DNA from: Clostridia bacterium
GTDB lineage: Bacteria; UBA6262; WVXT01; JAUXBS01
Direction of reading: 5' to 3'
Assembly: GCA_030619245.1 (NCBI GenBank)
Contig: JAUXBS010000005.1
Location: 1-19,519, forward strand
DNA length: 19,519 nucleotides
Under the pieces are notes generated by a model, which worked only from the letters and a program-made list of their open reading frames with translations, had not been told where the DNA came from and did no database searches. A program made the translations under genes and the position numbers. Shown here piece by piece: positions 8,670-16,300 of the stretch. Positions within the stretch are counted from its first letter, which is position 1; each line of letters starts with the position of its first letter.

Positions 8670-9039
8670 GTATCCTTTCTATTTTTTCCATAAGGCGATC
8701 CCAGTCAACCGGTTTCAGAACGTAATCAACCGCTCCAACCTCAAACCCTTTTTCAACATCGTTAATCAGTTCCTTTGCCGTTATGAAAATAATGGGAATC
8801 TTTTTCGTGCTTTTATCGCCCTTTATTATCTTGCACAGAGAAAAACCATCAACTCCCGGCATGGCAACATCAAGAAGTATAATATCAGGTTTTTCCCTGC
8901 GTATAAGTTCAATACCTTTAACAGGGTCAAGAGAACCCAGGAACCTGTATCCGTTTGCTTTTATTCTCGATTCGGTAATCTCCATAGCATGCTGGTCATC
9001 GTCTATCAGCAGTATCTTGGTTCTTGATTTATTTTTCAT
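8662..9039 (-). CDS. Stand-alone response regulator, stop codon supplied by MITE-like element
   Basis: This is a 125-residue receiver domain with no output domain. The acidic pocket is IDDD (Asp13-15), the phospho-acceptor is Asp57 in IILLDVAMPGVDGFSL, the conserved Thr is in IIFITAKE, and the Lys is in YVLKPVDW. The start overlaps the stop of the preceding receiver gene (ATGA, 9039-9036), so the two are translationally coupled. The final codons, Leu-Val-stop, lie in the terminal repeat of the adjacent element. The original C-terminus was therefore probably replaced, although the protein is still full length for a REC domain. Its partner is inferred to be the kinase on the other side of the element. 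Confidence 0.92.
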   Translation of the reverse strand: MKNKSRTKILLIDDDQHAMEITESRIKANGYRFLGSLDPVKGIELIRREKPDIILLDVAMPGVDGFSLCKIIKGDKSTKKIPIIFITAKELINDVEKGFEVGAVDYVLKPVDWDRLMEKIERILV

Positions 9040-9425
9040 TTTTTATTGCCCGTTTTAGGAAACAGCATTAAATTGATTCCAAGCATCATCTGTTTCAGGT
9101 CAAACGGTTTTGTAATGTAGTACTCTGCCCCGTACTTATAACCGGCAAGCACGTCCTCATCCTTATCTTTTGACGTAAGCATTATTACGGGTATACCGGA
9201 AGTTAAGGGATTCTCCTTTAACTTCTGCAAAGCCGTTATCCCATCCATTATAGGCATCATGATGTCCATAATGATTAAATCAGGTTTTATGGTTTTTGCC
9301 TTTGCAATTGCCGTTTCTCCTTCTAAAGCAGTAATGATTTCATGATTCTTGCTTTCAAGGAAATCTTTTACTAATTGCAGGCAATCCTTATCATCATCGA
9401 CTACAAGAATTCTTTTTCTTTCCAT
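9036..9425 (-). CDS. Stand-alone response regulator (REC only)
   Basis: This is a 129-residue single receiver domain: acidic pocket VVDDD (Asp10-12), phospho-acceptor Asp54 in LIIMDIMMPIMDG, conserved Thr/Ser in VIMLTSKD, and Lys in YYITKPFDL. It resembles the receivers that serve PatA/CheY-like roles, but no output region follows. GGAG lies shortly before the ATG. The gene starts 30 nt after the tmRNA 3' end with no hairpin between them, so it may be read through from ssrA or from a promoter inside it. It is coupled to the next receiver through an ATGA overlap. Confidence 0.92.
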   Translation of the reverse strand: MERKRILVVDDDKDCLQLVKDFLESKNHEIITALEGETAIAKAKTIKPDLIIMDIMMPIMDGITALQKLKENPLTSGIPVIMLTSKDKDEDVLAGYKYGAEYYITKPFDLKQMMLGINLMLFPKTGNKK

Positions 9426-9455
9426 TATTTACTCCATAATTAAATCTTGAATCAA

Positions 9456-9806
9456 TGGAGGCGAGCGGAATCGAACCGCTGTCCAGAAGCATTTCAGTAA
9501 TACGTCAACAAGCTTTGCTTATATTTTAATCTCATGCCAGCCATCTCCCATAAGCAGGATACGGAAAGCACCAGCCTTTAAAACTTCATCCCTTCCCCCA
9601 AGGCAAAGGAAGAAACCATTCCGTTTTTATTGCACTCATCCCCGCCCAACGGACAGGACAGTGAGAGCGTAATTCCTTAAAAGGAATTAAACTGCTAGCT
9701 TATTAAGCTGCACTTAAAATTTACTGTCGATTGATTAACGAGCCTTCGACAAACCTCGGCCTGCAGTACTACTTCCATAAACCCCTGTCGAAACCTGTGC
9801 GCCCCC
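9456..9806 (-). ncRNA. ssrA: tmRNA (ssrA) with an apparently degenerate tag
   Basis: This is the trans-translation RNA that rescues stalled ribosomes with SmpB. The 3' end holds a T-arm (AGCGG-TTCGATT-CCGCT) and acceptor strand CGCCTCC plus discriminator A. It pairs with the 5' GGGGGCG (9806-9800) over seven base pairs, including the G3-U70 pair read by alanyl-tRNA synthetase; CCA is not encoded. The conserved 5' block GGTTTCGACAGGG and H2 strand GCCGAGG are present. PK1 has TGTCGA (9751-9746) pairing with TCGACA (9730-9725). Thirteen bases further lies AAGT followed by GCA (9711-9709), the expected resume codon; the next codons are GCT TAA TAA. H5 forms around these stops (TGC AGCTT aat AAGCT a GCA). 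The encoded tag would be only Ala-Ala. The length of 351 nt is normal. smpB is immediately upstream. Confidence 0.93.
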
Positions 9807-9850
9807 CTTCCTGTGAATCCTCCTCCCCTCATGGGGGAAACACATTTTCC
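9806..9850. repeat. 45-bp direct repeat, copy 1 (abuts tmRNA 5' end)
   Basis: This 45-bp sequence recurs without mismatch at 9917-9961, in the same orientation and 111 bp away. It contains a CCCC-TCAT-GGGG hairpin. Its left end coincides with the first nucleotide of the mature tmRNA, so on the minus strand it forms the immediate 5' leader of ssrA. Confidence 0.9.
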
Positions 9851-9916
9851 CCCGTGTTGACGTTCGCTCAGCAAGCTTTCGCTCACTGTCTCCCCTTTTT
9901 GTGGATTCTTTTTTTA

Positions 9917-9961
9917 CCTTCCTGTGAATCCTCCTCCCCTCATGGGGGAAACACATTTTCC
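9917..9961. repeat. 45-bp direct repeat, copy 2
   Basis: This is an exact second copy of the 45 bp at 9806-9850, placed 14 bp after the smpB stop. The 66 bp between the copies contains a duplicated TTCGCTCA octamer and no gene. The open frames crossing these repeats (9735-9956 and 9695-9886, minus strand) are products of the repeat and tmRNA sequence and are not called as genes. Confidence 0.9.
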
Positions 9962-9975
9962 TGCATACAAATAAT

Positions 9976-10422
9976 TTATCTTCTTTTCAAAACCCTTCTT
10001 ATTTCCCTGTCTGATTCACGCTTCTTGATGTCATCTCTTTTATCGCGCTTTCTTTTTCCTTTTACAAGCCCAAGGGAAACTTTTATCTTGCCATGGTTCA
10101 GGTATAACTGAAGAGGAACCAGGGTTAACCCTTTTTCCTGCACCTTGCCGGTTAACTTCCTTATTTCGCTTTTATGTAAAAGCAGTTTCCTTTTTCTTTC
10201 GGGATTGTAATCCTTGCACCTGGTTTTCTCATACAGGCTTATATGCACCTTCTGCAGGAAAACTTCACCGCTTTCTATGAGCGCATACCCATCCTTCAGT
10301 ACTGCCTTGCCGCCTCTTACAGATTTCACTTCATTACCTGTAAGGACTATCCCTGTTTCAAAAGACTCTGCTATATGATAATTGCGCTTTGCAGCCCTGT
10401 TATCAGCAAATACCTTGCCCAT
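9976..10422 (-). CDS. smpB: SsrA-binding protein SmpB
   Basis: This 148-residue RNA-binding protein delivers tmRNA to stalled ribosomes. Family motifs run along the length: FADNRAAKRNYHIAESFETGI, LTGNEVKSVRGGKAVLKDGYA, NPERKRKLLLHKSEI, YLNHGKIKVSLGL and KGKRKRDKRDDIKKRE, ending in the basic C-terminal tail REIRRVLKRR that reads the mRNA channel. The frame is open to a TTG at 10458, but that TTG is part of an excellent -35 box. ATG 10422 also matches the usual SmpB N-terminus, so 10422 is chosen. No Shine-Dalgarno sequence precedes it; the promoter geometry suggests a leaderless mRNA. ssrA lies 169 bp downstream on the same strand, the common arrangement. Confidence 0.96.
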   Translation of the reverse strand: MGKVFADNRAAKRNYHIAESFETGIVLTGNEVKSVRGGKAVLKDGYALIESGEVFLQKVHISLYEKTRCKDYNPERKRKLLLHKSEIRKLTGKVQEKGLTLVPLQLYLNHGKIKVSLGLVKGKRKRDKRDDIKKRESDREIRRVLKRR

Positions 10423-10429
10423 TTTTACA

Positions 10430-10458
10430 ATAATATCAAAATTTATAGTTATTTTCAA
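10430..10458 (-). promoter_or_regulatory. Sigma-70-type promoter of smpB (extended -10)
   Basis: On the minus strand TTGAAA (10458-10453), a 17-bp spacer and TATTAT (10435-10430) match the -35/-10 consensus closely, with TGA before the -10 giving an extended -10. The predicted start, about 7-8 nt on, falls at 10423-10422, which is the A of the smpB ATG. Confidence 0.7.
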
Positions 10459-10552
10459 ATAAAAAATACTTATAAAGATATTTATATATTATATAAAGTG
10501 AGAAATAAGGATATGTTTCATTATCGTAAATTTTAATGAATCTTTATATTTC

Positions 10553-10581
10553 TTGACTTTTATTATAAATTAATTTAATAT
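10553..10581 (+). promoter_or_regulatory. Probable sigma-70-type promoter of tRNA-Leu
   Basis: TTGACT (10553-10558), a 17-bp AT-rich spacer and TAATAT (10576-10581) precede the tRNA by 21 bp. The -35 box matches consensus at five of six positions and the -10 at four. An overlapping TATTAT at 10579-10584 is an alternative with a 20-bp spacer. Confidence 0.5.
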
Positions 10582-10602
10582 TATCAGGTATTTCGTTCTT
10601 TT

Positions 10603-10687
10603 GCCGAAGTGGCGGAACTGGCAGACGCGTACGGTTCAGGGCCGTAAGCACTTAATGTGTGTGGGGGTTCAAATCCCCCCTTCGGCA
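10603..10687 (+). tRNA. tRNA-Leu (anticodon CAG)
   Basis: The acceptor stem is GCCGAAG (10603-10609) with CTTCGGC (10680-10686) and discriminator A at 10687. The anticodon stem TACGG/CCGTA encloses loop TTCAGGG, with CAG at 10637-10639. A long variable arm typical of class II tRNAs and a GGGGG-TTCAAAT-CCCCC T-arm complete the fold. It decodes CUG. CCA is not encoded, as for the tmRNA. It is the only clear plus-strand gene in the window. Confidence 0.97.
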
Positions 10688-10694
10688 TTTATTT

Positions 10695-10727
10695 TGCATG
10701 TTTGTGTATATTCGTAGAACTTAGCAG
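10695..10727. repeat. Diverged copy of the addA 3' end (Fe-S motif coding segment)
   Basis: This 33-bp segment matches 13409-13440 at 28 of 32 aligned positions with one gap, including an exact 13-mer (TTGTGTATATTCG); all four substitutions are transitions. The other copy encodes the CxxCx5C motif at the end of the AddA-like protein. Read on the minus strand, this copy gives KFYEYTQTC, with the middle Cys changed to Tyr and a frame shift next to it. It lies 7 bp after the tRNA-Leu gene. Confidence 0.65.
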
Positions 10728-10743
10728 CCCCCGGCTGCATTAC

Positions 10744-10764
10744 CTCCGGATACCGGGGATTTTT
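10744..10764 (+). terminator. Rho-independent terminator after tRNA-Leu
   Basis: CTCCGG-ATA-CCGGGG (six pairs including one G-U) is followed by ATTTTT. It lies about 57 bp beyond the tRNA and overlaps the stop codon of the convergent phosphatase gene. A second perfect hairpin, GCAGCC-CCC-GGCTGC (10724-10738), lies just upstream. Confidence 0.6.
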
Positions 10765-13345
10765 AAGGCAATACTGCTTTTATATGTTCCGCAACCTTCC
10801 TTTCAGGCTTATCGGAACCTGCCATGACAGTGTAGGAACCCTCCCGGAATACCTTCGGTGTGTACTTTCTTCCCCTGATGCGTATGGTATAAAGAACCTC
10901 CGAATTTGATTCGTTGATTACCTGTATAACAGGATTATCCATTTTGAAATCCATTTCGGGCAAATGCGCCTTCACTCCCGTTCCATAGTTATCCTCCTGC
11001 TTTATGGTTTTTGGCCAGCCCTCGTACTGGTCTTCCAGGTTGCCGGGGTCCGATCCCCTGGGATAGCACTCGAAGGTTATGGTACGTTCGTTCTTGTTAA
11101 AGCGGGCAATGCTATAACCCGTGGAAGTTTTGTCGAAATTGCCTCTGATGGGATTGTTCATTTTCACTGAAGGGTTGGCAACGGCCCACACTGTGATATG
11201 GTTACCGAAACCATCAAGGTATTCCCCGGTGTATCCGGGCATACCGTCCACCCGGTTGTTCCCGGGTTTAACAGGATTCCAGTAACGTACCCAGAAATTG
11301 GATATAGAAGGGCAGCACAGCGAGTACCCTGCATCGTTCCACTCCTCTATCCCGTGGTGAATGATGCTTGCCAGGTGCTGGTCTCCTGCCAACATTACGG
11401 CAAAGCCTTTCCGAATTTCACGCAGTGCCCTGTTCCTGCCGGATTGCGGCCATCCATTGGAATCGGTATCCTGGTCGAATTCCTTGTTTGGTATATTCTC
11501 GTTAAAGGTCTGCAGATTGGTAAATATGGTCTGCGACAGGACTGCCTTCATTTCCACGTTGCTGCTCCAGTCCATTGCCCATTCCCTCAGGAACTCAAGC
11601 TGTCTTTCACCCAGGAGCCGAGCCCCGTCAACGTCTGCTTTTCCAGGGTCGTACCCGGAGTTCTGTATATGCCCGTCCCATATGTCCGCAGTGGTTATAA
11701 TTGTATTGGGTGACTTGAACTTGCGGTCTTCTATTATTGCAAAGCTGATACCGCCCAGGTTCATGGGTGCGTAATACACCCCTATACCCTGATGGACCGG
11801 TGTGGAATCGTACGGGTCCGGCAGGTGGCTTACCTGTGTGCGTTCCACCATATTTACGAACCCGGGGCTCATCACGTACCCGCCGTTATTCCAGTTGCCA
11901 TCCGGTGAGGGACGGCCGTCCCATCCCCACAGGTTTGGATGGAAAACGTCATGGTCGTCCGGCAGGCAAATACATGGAGTATCTTTTACAATATCCCTGA
12001 AGGCCCAGCACCACAGCTGCCACCTGCTCTGATAATCTATCCTGGCTATATGCTCGGGTTTCCTTCTTGACCAGTCTTCGTATACCTGGTCGCCGGTGAA
12101 GACGAGCAAATGCGGTTTCGTTGACCGCGCATGCTCTACTATTGAATTGTGGGGGAACTTCACATTGGCATCCGTCCAGCGGATATTGTCACCGTAACAG
12201 TCCCAACCGGGTTTTATAGCCATGATAGCGTTACCGGTAAACACGGCCACCTTTATCTCATTTTCGTTAAGCGGGTCCGGCTGTATGGTTCCTTCCCATA
12301 TATAGTCCGTCCCGTTTTCATCCGCCATAGAATAAACCACCCTGTACTGTTTCTTTTTAGCGGGGTCCCAGTTCTCTATCCTGAAAAGCACCGTGTATGA
12401 ATCCGCTATTATTTCCTCCGTTGCGGCTGCCTTCCAAGCCTGGCCCTCATTGTCCCTGAGTTCAAGGGTTACCTTTTGATTATATTCCCGGGCAAGCATT
12501 GCCATCTGGGCAGTGAGCTTTAACACCTTGTCATGCACAGTGTACTGAGCGCACAGTATCGGCCCGAATATCCTGTCCTTATTATATTCCACCCTGCTGC
12601 CGCCAACCTTCCAGTCCCTGAACCAGTAATGGTATACTTTAATACCGGTATTTGCCACCAGTGCGATATTGCCCTCCAGTTTCACGGAGTCATAATCCTT
12701 TAATGTAGCCCTGCTCAGCAATTCGTCCGTACCGTCACTGTACACGGAAAGGGTTATGTCACAGCCCCCATTTTCCGAAGGCTTCAAACTTAGCCTGAGT
12801 TCAACGTCTTCGTGCTTCTTTCCGGCGAAACCTTTGCCCTCAATGGAAGTAGCTTTAAGCTTTTTATGTCCGGCTGCATCATAGTTCCCGCGGAAGGCCG
12901 CCCTGCCTTTACCGTCAACTCCGGCTATAATGCCCCCCAGTTTCCCGGGGCTGTGGTGGACCAGGGCCGCGGCCCGGTAATCAATTTCACCGGAACCGGC
13001 GCCCAACAGGAATCCACTCCAGGAATTCTCCTTTAAACTCCCCTCCTCTATAAGGCCTGTCCTCACGCTCATGGTCAGTTCACCTTTCTTCTTCAGGGCG
13101 CAGGGCAGGAGGTGCACCGTCCGCATGGGCAGTGAACTGTCCACGCATTCCAGCCTGCCATTTGATATCCTCCAGTCCCTCATGAGGTTGGACCAGTATT
13201 CGGGGCCTATCCACCGCTGTGTAATGTTTTCAGGCCATGCACTCTGGAAGACGGTTTCCGAATGAACGGAAAGTTGTACTAAAAATAACAATAGAAACGT
13301 AATTAAAAAAATGACCTGCAACTTCTTCCCGGATGAATTTAACAT
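10763..13345 (-). CDS. Secreted PhoD-like metallophosphatase with N-terminal beta domain
   Basis: This 860-residue protein has a signal peptide (hydrophobic about residues 10-26, cleavage near VHS-ETV). An N-terminal lectin/LamG-like beta region runs about 45-250 (MRDWRISNGRLECVD; YHYWFRDWKVGG). Next comes a PhoD-type N-terminal beta domain (about 255-355), then a calcineurin-like phosphatase core with LLVFTGDQVYEDW (Asp419), CLPDDHDVFHP (463-466) and VMLAGDQHLASIIHHG (654-665). These resemble the metal ligands of alkaline phosphatase D/phosphodiesterase enzymes, but the substrate cannot be told. It is longer than typical PhoD (about 500-600 residues) because of the N-terminal region. AAGGA precedes the ATG by about 10 nt. 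It follows addA by 37 bp on the same strand, without an obvious functional link to DNA repair. Confidence 0.8.
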   Translation of the reverse strand: MLNSSGKKLQVIFLITFLLLFLVQLSVHSETVFQSAWPENITQRWIGPEYWSNLMRDWRISNGRLECVDSSLPMRTVHLLPCALKKKGELTMSVRTGLIEEGSLKENSWSGFLLGAGSGEIDYRAAALVHHSPGKLGGIIAGVDGKGRAAFRGNYDAAGHKKLKATSIEGKGFAGKKHEDVELRLSLKPSENGGCDITLSVYSDGTDELLSRATLKDYDSVKLEGNIALVANTGIKVYHYWFRDWKVGGSRVEYNKDRIFGPILCAQYTVHDKVLKLTAQMAMLAREYNQKVTLELRDNEGQAWKAAATEEIIADSYTVLFRIENWDPAKKKQYRVVYSMADENGTDYIWEGTIQPDPLNENEIKVAVFTGNAIMAIKPGWDCYGDNIRWTDANVKFPHNSIVEHARSTKPHLLVFTGDQVYEDWSRRKPEHIARIDYQSRWQLWCWAFRDIVKDTPCICLPDDHDVFHPNLWGWDGRPSPDGNWNNGGYVMSPGFVNMVERTQVSHLPDPYDSTPVHQGIGVYYAPMNLGGISFAIIEDRKFKSPNTIITTADIWDGHIQNSGYDPGKADVDGARLLGERQLEFLREWAMDWSSNVEMKAVLSQTIFTNLQTFNENIPNKEFDQDTDSNGWPQSGRNRALREIRKGFAVMLAGDQHLASIIHHGIEEWNDAGYSLCCPSISNFWVRYWNPVKPGNNRVDGMPGYTGEYLDGFGNHITVWAVANPSVKMNNPIRGNFDKTSTGYSIARFNKNERTITFECYPRGSDPGNLEDQYEGWPKTIKQEDNYGTGVKAHLPEMDFKMDNPVIQVINESNSEVLYTIRIRGRKYTPKVFREGSYTVMAGSDKPERKVAEHIKAVLP

Positions 13346-13382
13346 ATGCCCTCTTCCTTATACTTTACCACTGCAACTGACC

Positions 13383-16300
13383 TTACAGTGAAGTTCTCCC
13401 CTTTTTCCTGCATACTTGTGTATATTCGCAGAATTTACAGGCGCTTTCCGACTCCGCAGGCTTGAACTCCCGGTTTTTTACCTTCTTGATAATCCCCTTG
13501 ATTTTTTCCTCTATATCCTTTTCCTCATCACTGCTGATATCCAGGTCCACGAGTTCATTACTCCTCAGGAACCACAGGCTTAACTTCTTTACCGGATTAC
13601 AGCCAAGCAGTTTTTCCGCGCCCCATTTGTACACAGCCAGCTGGAATTTCTCCTTCTTTTTACTGCCTGTCTTGTAATCAATAATACGATAGCCGTCACC
13701 GGTAGCGTCTATCCTGTCTATGGTCCCCCTCACTTCCCATCCATCAATGAATAAACTGAACGGCTGTTCCAGGAGCACAACGTTTTCCGGCTTGTTGTTT
13801 TTATTGTTAATGAAGTTCTTCAGTAAATCTTTTGCTTCCCCGCCGTAGGCCTCCTCACTTTCCTTCCCGGTTTTACCGTAAGCCCCGGCAAGTTCACAAA
13901 ACCTGTCTTTTACCCTTTTATCATCCCATTTAATGTTTTCTTTTAAATCTGACATGTACTCTTCCAGTACCATATGAATTATCGAACCAAACGTGTAACC
14001 CTCCATTAACGGCCCTTCCCCCGGGGCAGCCTCTGCTTCAGTCTCAAACGGGAGGTTAAAAACATAACGGTATTTATACCTCAGGGGACAACGTTCATAC
14101 ATAACAAGTTCACTTACAGAAAAATGCCCCGGAGATACTCCCGGGAGAACCGGAGGCTTATAGGTTGTGAACAGATTTTCCTCAACCTGCCTTGCTGATA
14201 CCGGCTGCAACTTTTCTTCTTCCGGCTGCAGGTAATGCCGGCCCTTCCATTCCTCATCATCCTTCCTGAAACCCTTTCTCCTGTCAACGATTAAATCCAC
14301 AAATTCCGGCAATAATTTCTTGTCCTTATCAACAAACATCTCCAGGAACCTGCTCATCTTCCTGTTCCCCGCCAGGCTGCCGGAAAGTATCAATTTCCGC
14401 TCAGCCCTTGTCATTGCAACATAAAGCAGCCGCATTTCTTCCGGATTAACCTCACTGCCGCCCCTCCCCTTCCGGGTGTCTTTTTGTTTGATAACCTCTT
14501 CGGGGCTGTATGAATAAACCTCGCTCTTTCCGCCTGAAGGGAAAGCCCTGTCCCTTATATCCGCCACGAACACCACGGGGAATTCCAGCCCCTTTGCCTT
14601 GTGAATGCTCATTATATGAACTGCATTTTCCTCACTGAGCCTTGCCTCGCTTTCAACGGATTCCTGCCCTGTAACCTCTTTCAGGTACGCGATGAAATCA
14701 GCAAGCGTGGAAAATACATTCCTTTCCTCAAATTTCTGGACAAGGGCATAAAGTTTCTTAATATTAGCAAGGCTTCTCTTCCTTTCACCCGGAAGAAGCG
14801 AATGGCAGTAATGCAGGTAATTACTCTCTGTAATTACCCGGTAAACAAGGAGCGATAAACTGCTTGCCCTCTTCCTGAAAAGGAAATCATTGATGAATAA
14901 CCCGGCATCCTCAAGAACTGATTTTACATCACCCTCTATTTTTATTTCATCCAGCCCGGACAGGGCATCGAAAAGAGGAGAATGCCTCCTTAAAACCCTC
15001 TTCTCTTCCTCATCATATTCCTCTTTAATATTTAACACCGTCAATTCAGCAAGCGTGGAATTCTTTATCCTGTAAAGCGGCGAACGCAGTACCCTTACAA
15101 GTGACAGGTCATCAAAGGGATTGTTGATTACACTGAGGAGCGCCACTATGTCCCTGATTTCAGGCCTTTCGAAATAACCCCTCCCCCCGCTTGTAATAAA
15201 CGGTATGCCGTATTTCCGGAGAGCGTTTTCAAATATTGATACCGGGGTTTTGACGCTCCTTAACAGGATTGCGATTTCACTCAGCTTATCTACTTCTTCA
15301 TCACGGCGCAGCTCAATAATCCTCCTGGCAATGAACTCCGCTTCAGCCTCCCTTGTTTCTGCCGGGAAAATCTCGCAGCAGCCCCCTCCTCCCCTCTTTT
15401 TGGAATTTATTGGTTCATATTCCTTCATGGCCCGCCCGGACACCTTATTGACAACCTCAAGAACCTCGTTGCATGAACGGAAGTTTTCGGTGAGCCGGAT
15501 AACGACGCTGTTCTCACCGTCAAAGCTCTCCAGGTTTTCAGGTTTCGCCCCCCTGAACCCATAAATCGACTGTTTCACATCGCCCACGATGAAGTAATTA
15601 TCAGAAAACATCCTCAACAGTTTATGCTGCAGGGGAGTTGTATCCTGGTACTCATCAACGAGAACGTACCTGAACTGTTTCCTGTACTTTTCTTTTATTG
15701 CTTCTTTCTCAGTCAGCATTTTAAGAGTTTCCAGCAAAAGCCCCGAGAAGTTAAAAAGATTTTTGTCCTTCATCTCCTGCTCGTAAAGTGAATATATTTT
15801 ACTTATAAGCCTGCACAACTCCCTGTTTTCCTCTTTTGCTTTCTCCTGCATCAGCAGAAAGCCTCTCGATGAAATCGCATTGTTCCTCAACTGGATAATA
15901 TACCTGTACAGGTCCTCAATAAAACTGTCTATGCTTTTATCCACCATAACCTGCGGAAGCCCCTTATAATTGAACGTCCTCCCGCATACCCTGATAAACA
16001 GCAGTTTTTCCTCAACCTCATCAAGTATGCGGAACTCCGGGTTAATTCCCAGTTCAAGAGCATTCTCCCTTAAAATGCGGTTGCAGAAGGAATCAATGGT
16101 TGAAACATATAGTTTATTCATGAGAACCCTGCAGTTATCGCGTGATAACTTGTTGAATTCCGCCTCCAGGCGGCCGCGCATCTCTCCTGCCGCCTTGTTT
16201 GTAAAGGTCACAGCAAGGATGCTTTCCACGGCTCTGCCATCTTCCATCCCTTCCGCCTTCAGTGATGAAAATATTCTAAGGAACCTTTCAACAAGAACGG

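Noticed and set aside
9695..9886. A 63-codon minus-strand open frame ending in CSLIS
   Set aside because: It lies mostly inside the tmRNA. I considered its end as the tag frame, but it lacks a GCN resume codon after AAGT and a hydrophobic AA-type ending.
9735..9956. A 73-codon open frame on the minus strand (starting MCFPHEGRRIHRK)
   Set aside because: It is built from the two exact 45-bp repeats and runs into the tmRNA. The peptide motif repeats because the DNA repeats. No ribosome site supports it.
10420..10458. Longer SmpB start at TTG 10458
   Set aside because: The TTG is the first half of a strong -35 box, and the extra residues do not resemble SmpB N-termini.
10603..10727. tRNA-Leu as an integration site (att) for the phosphatase segment
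   Set aside because: The direct repeat begins after the tRNA and comes from addA, not from the tRNA 3' end. No integrase gene is present.
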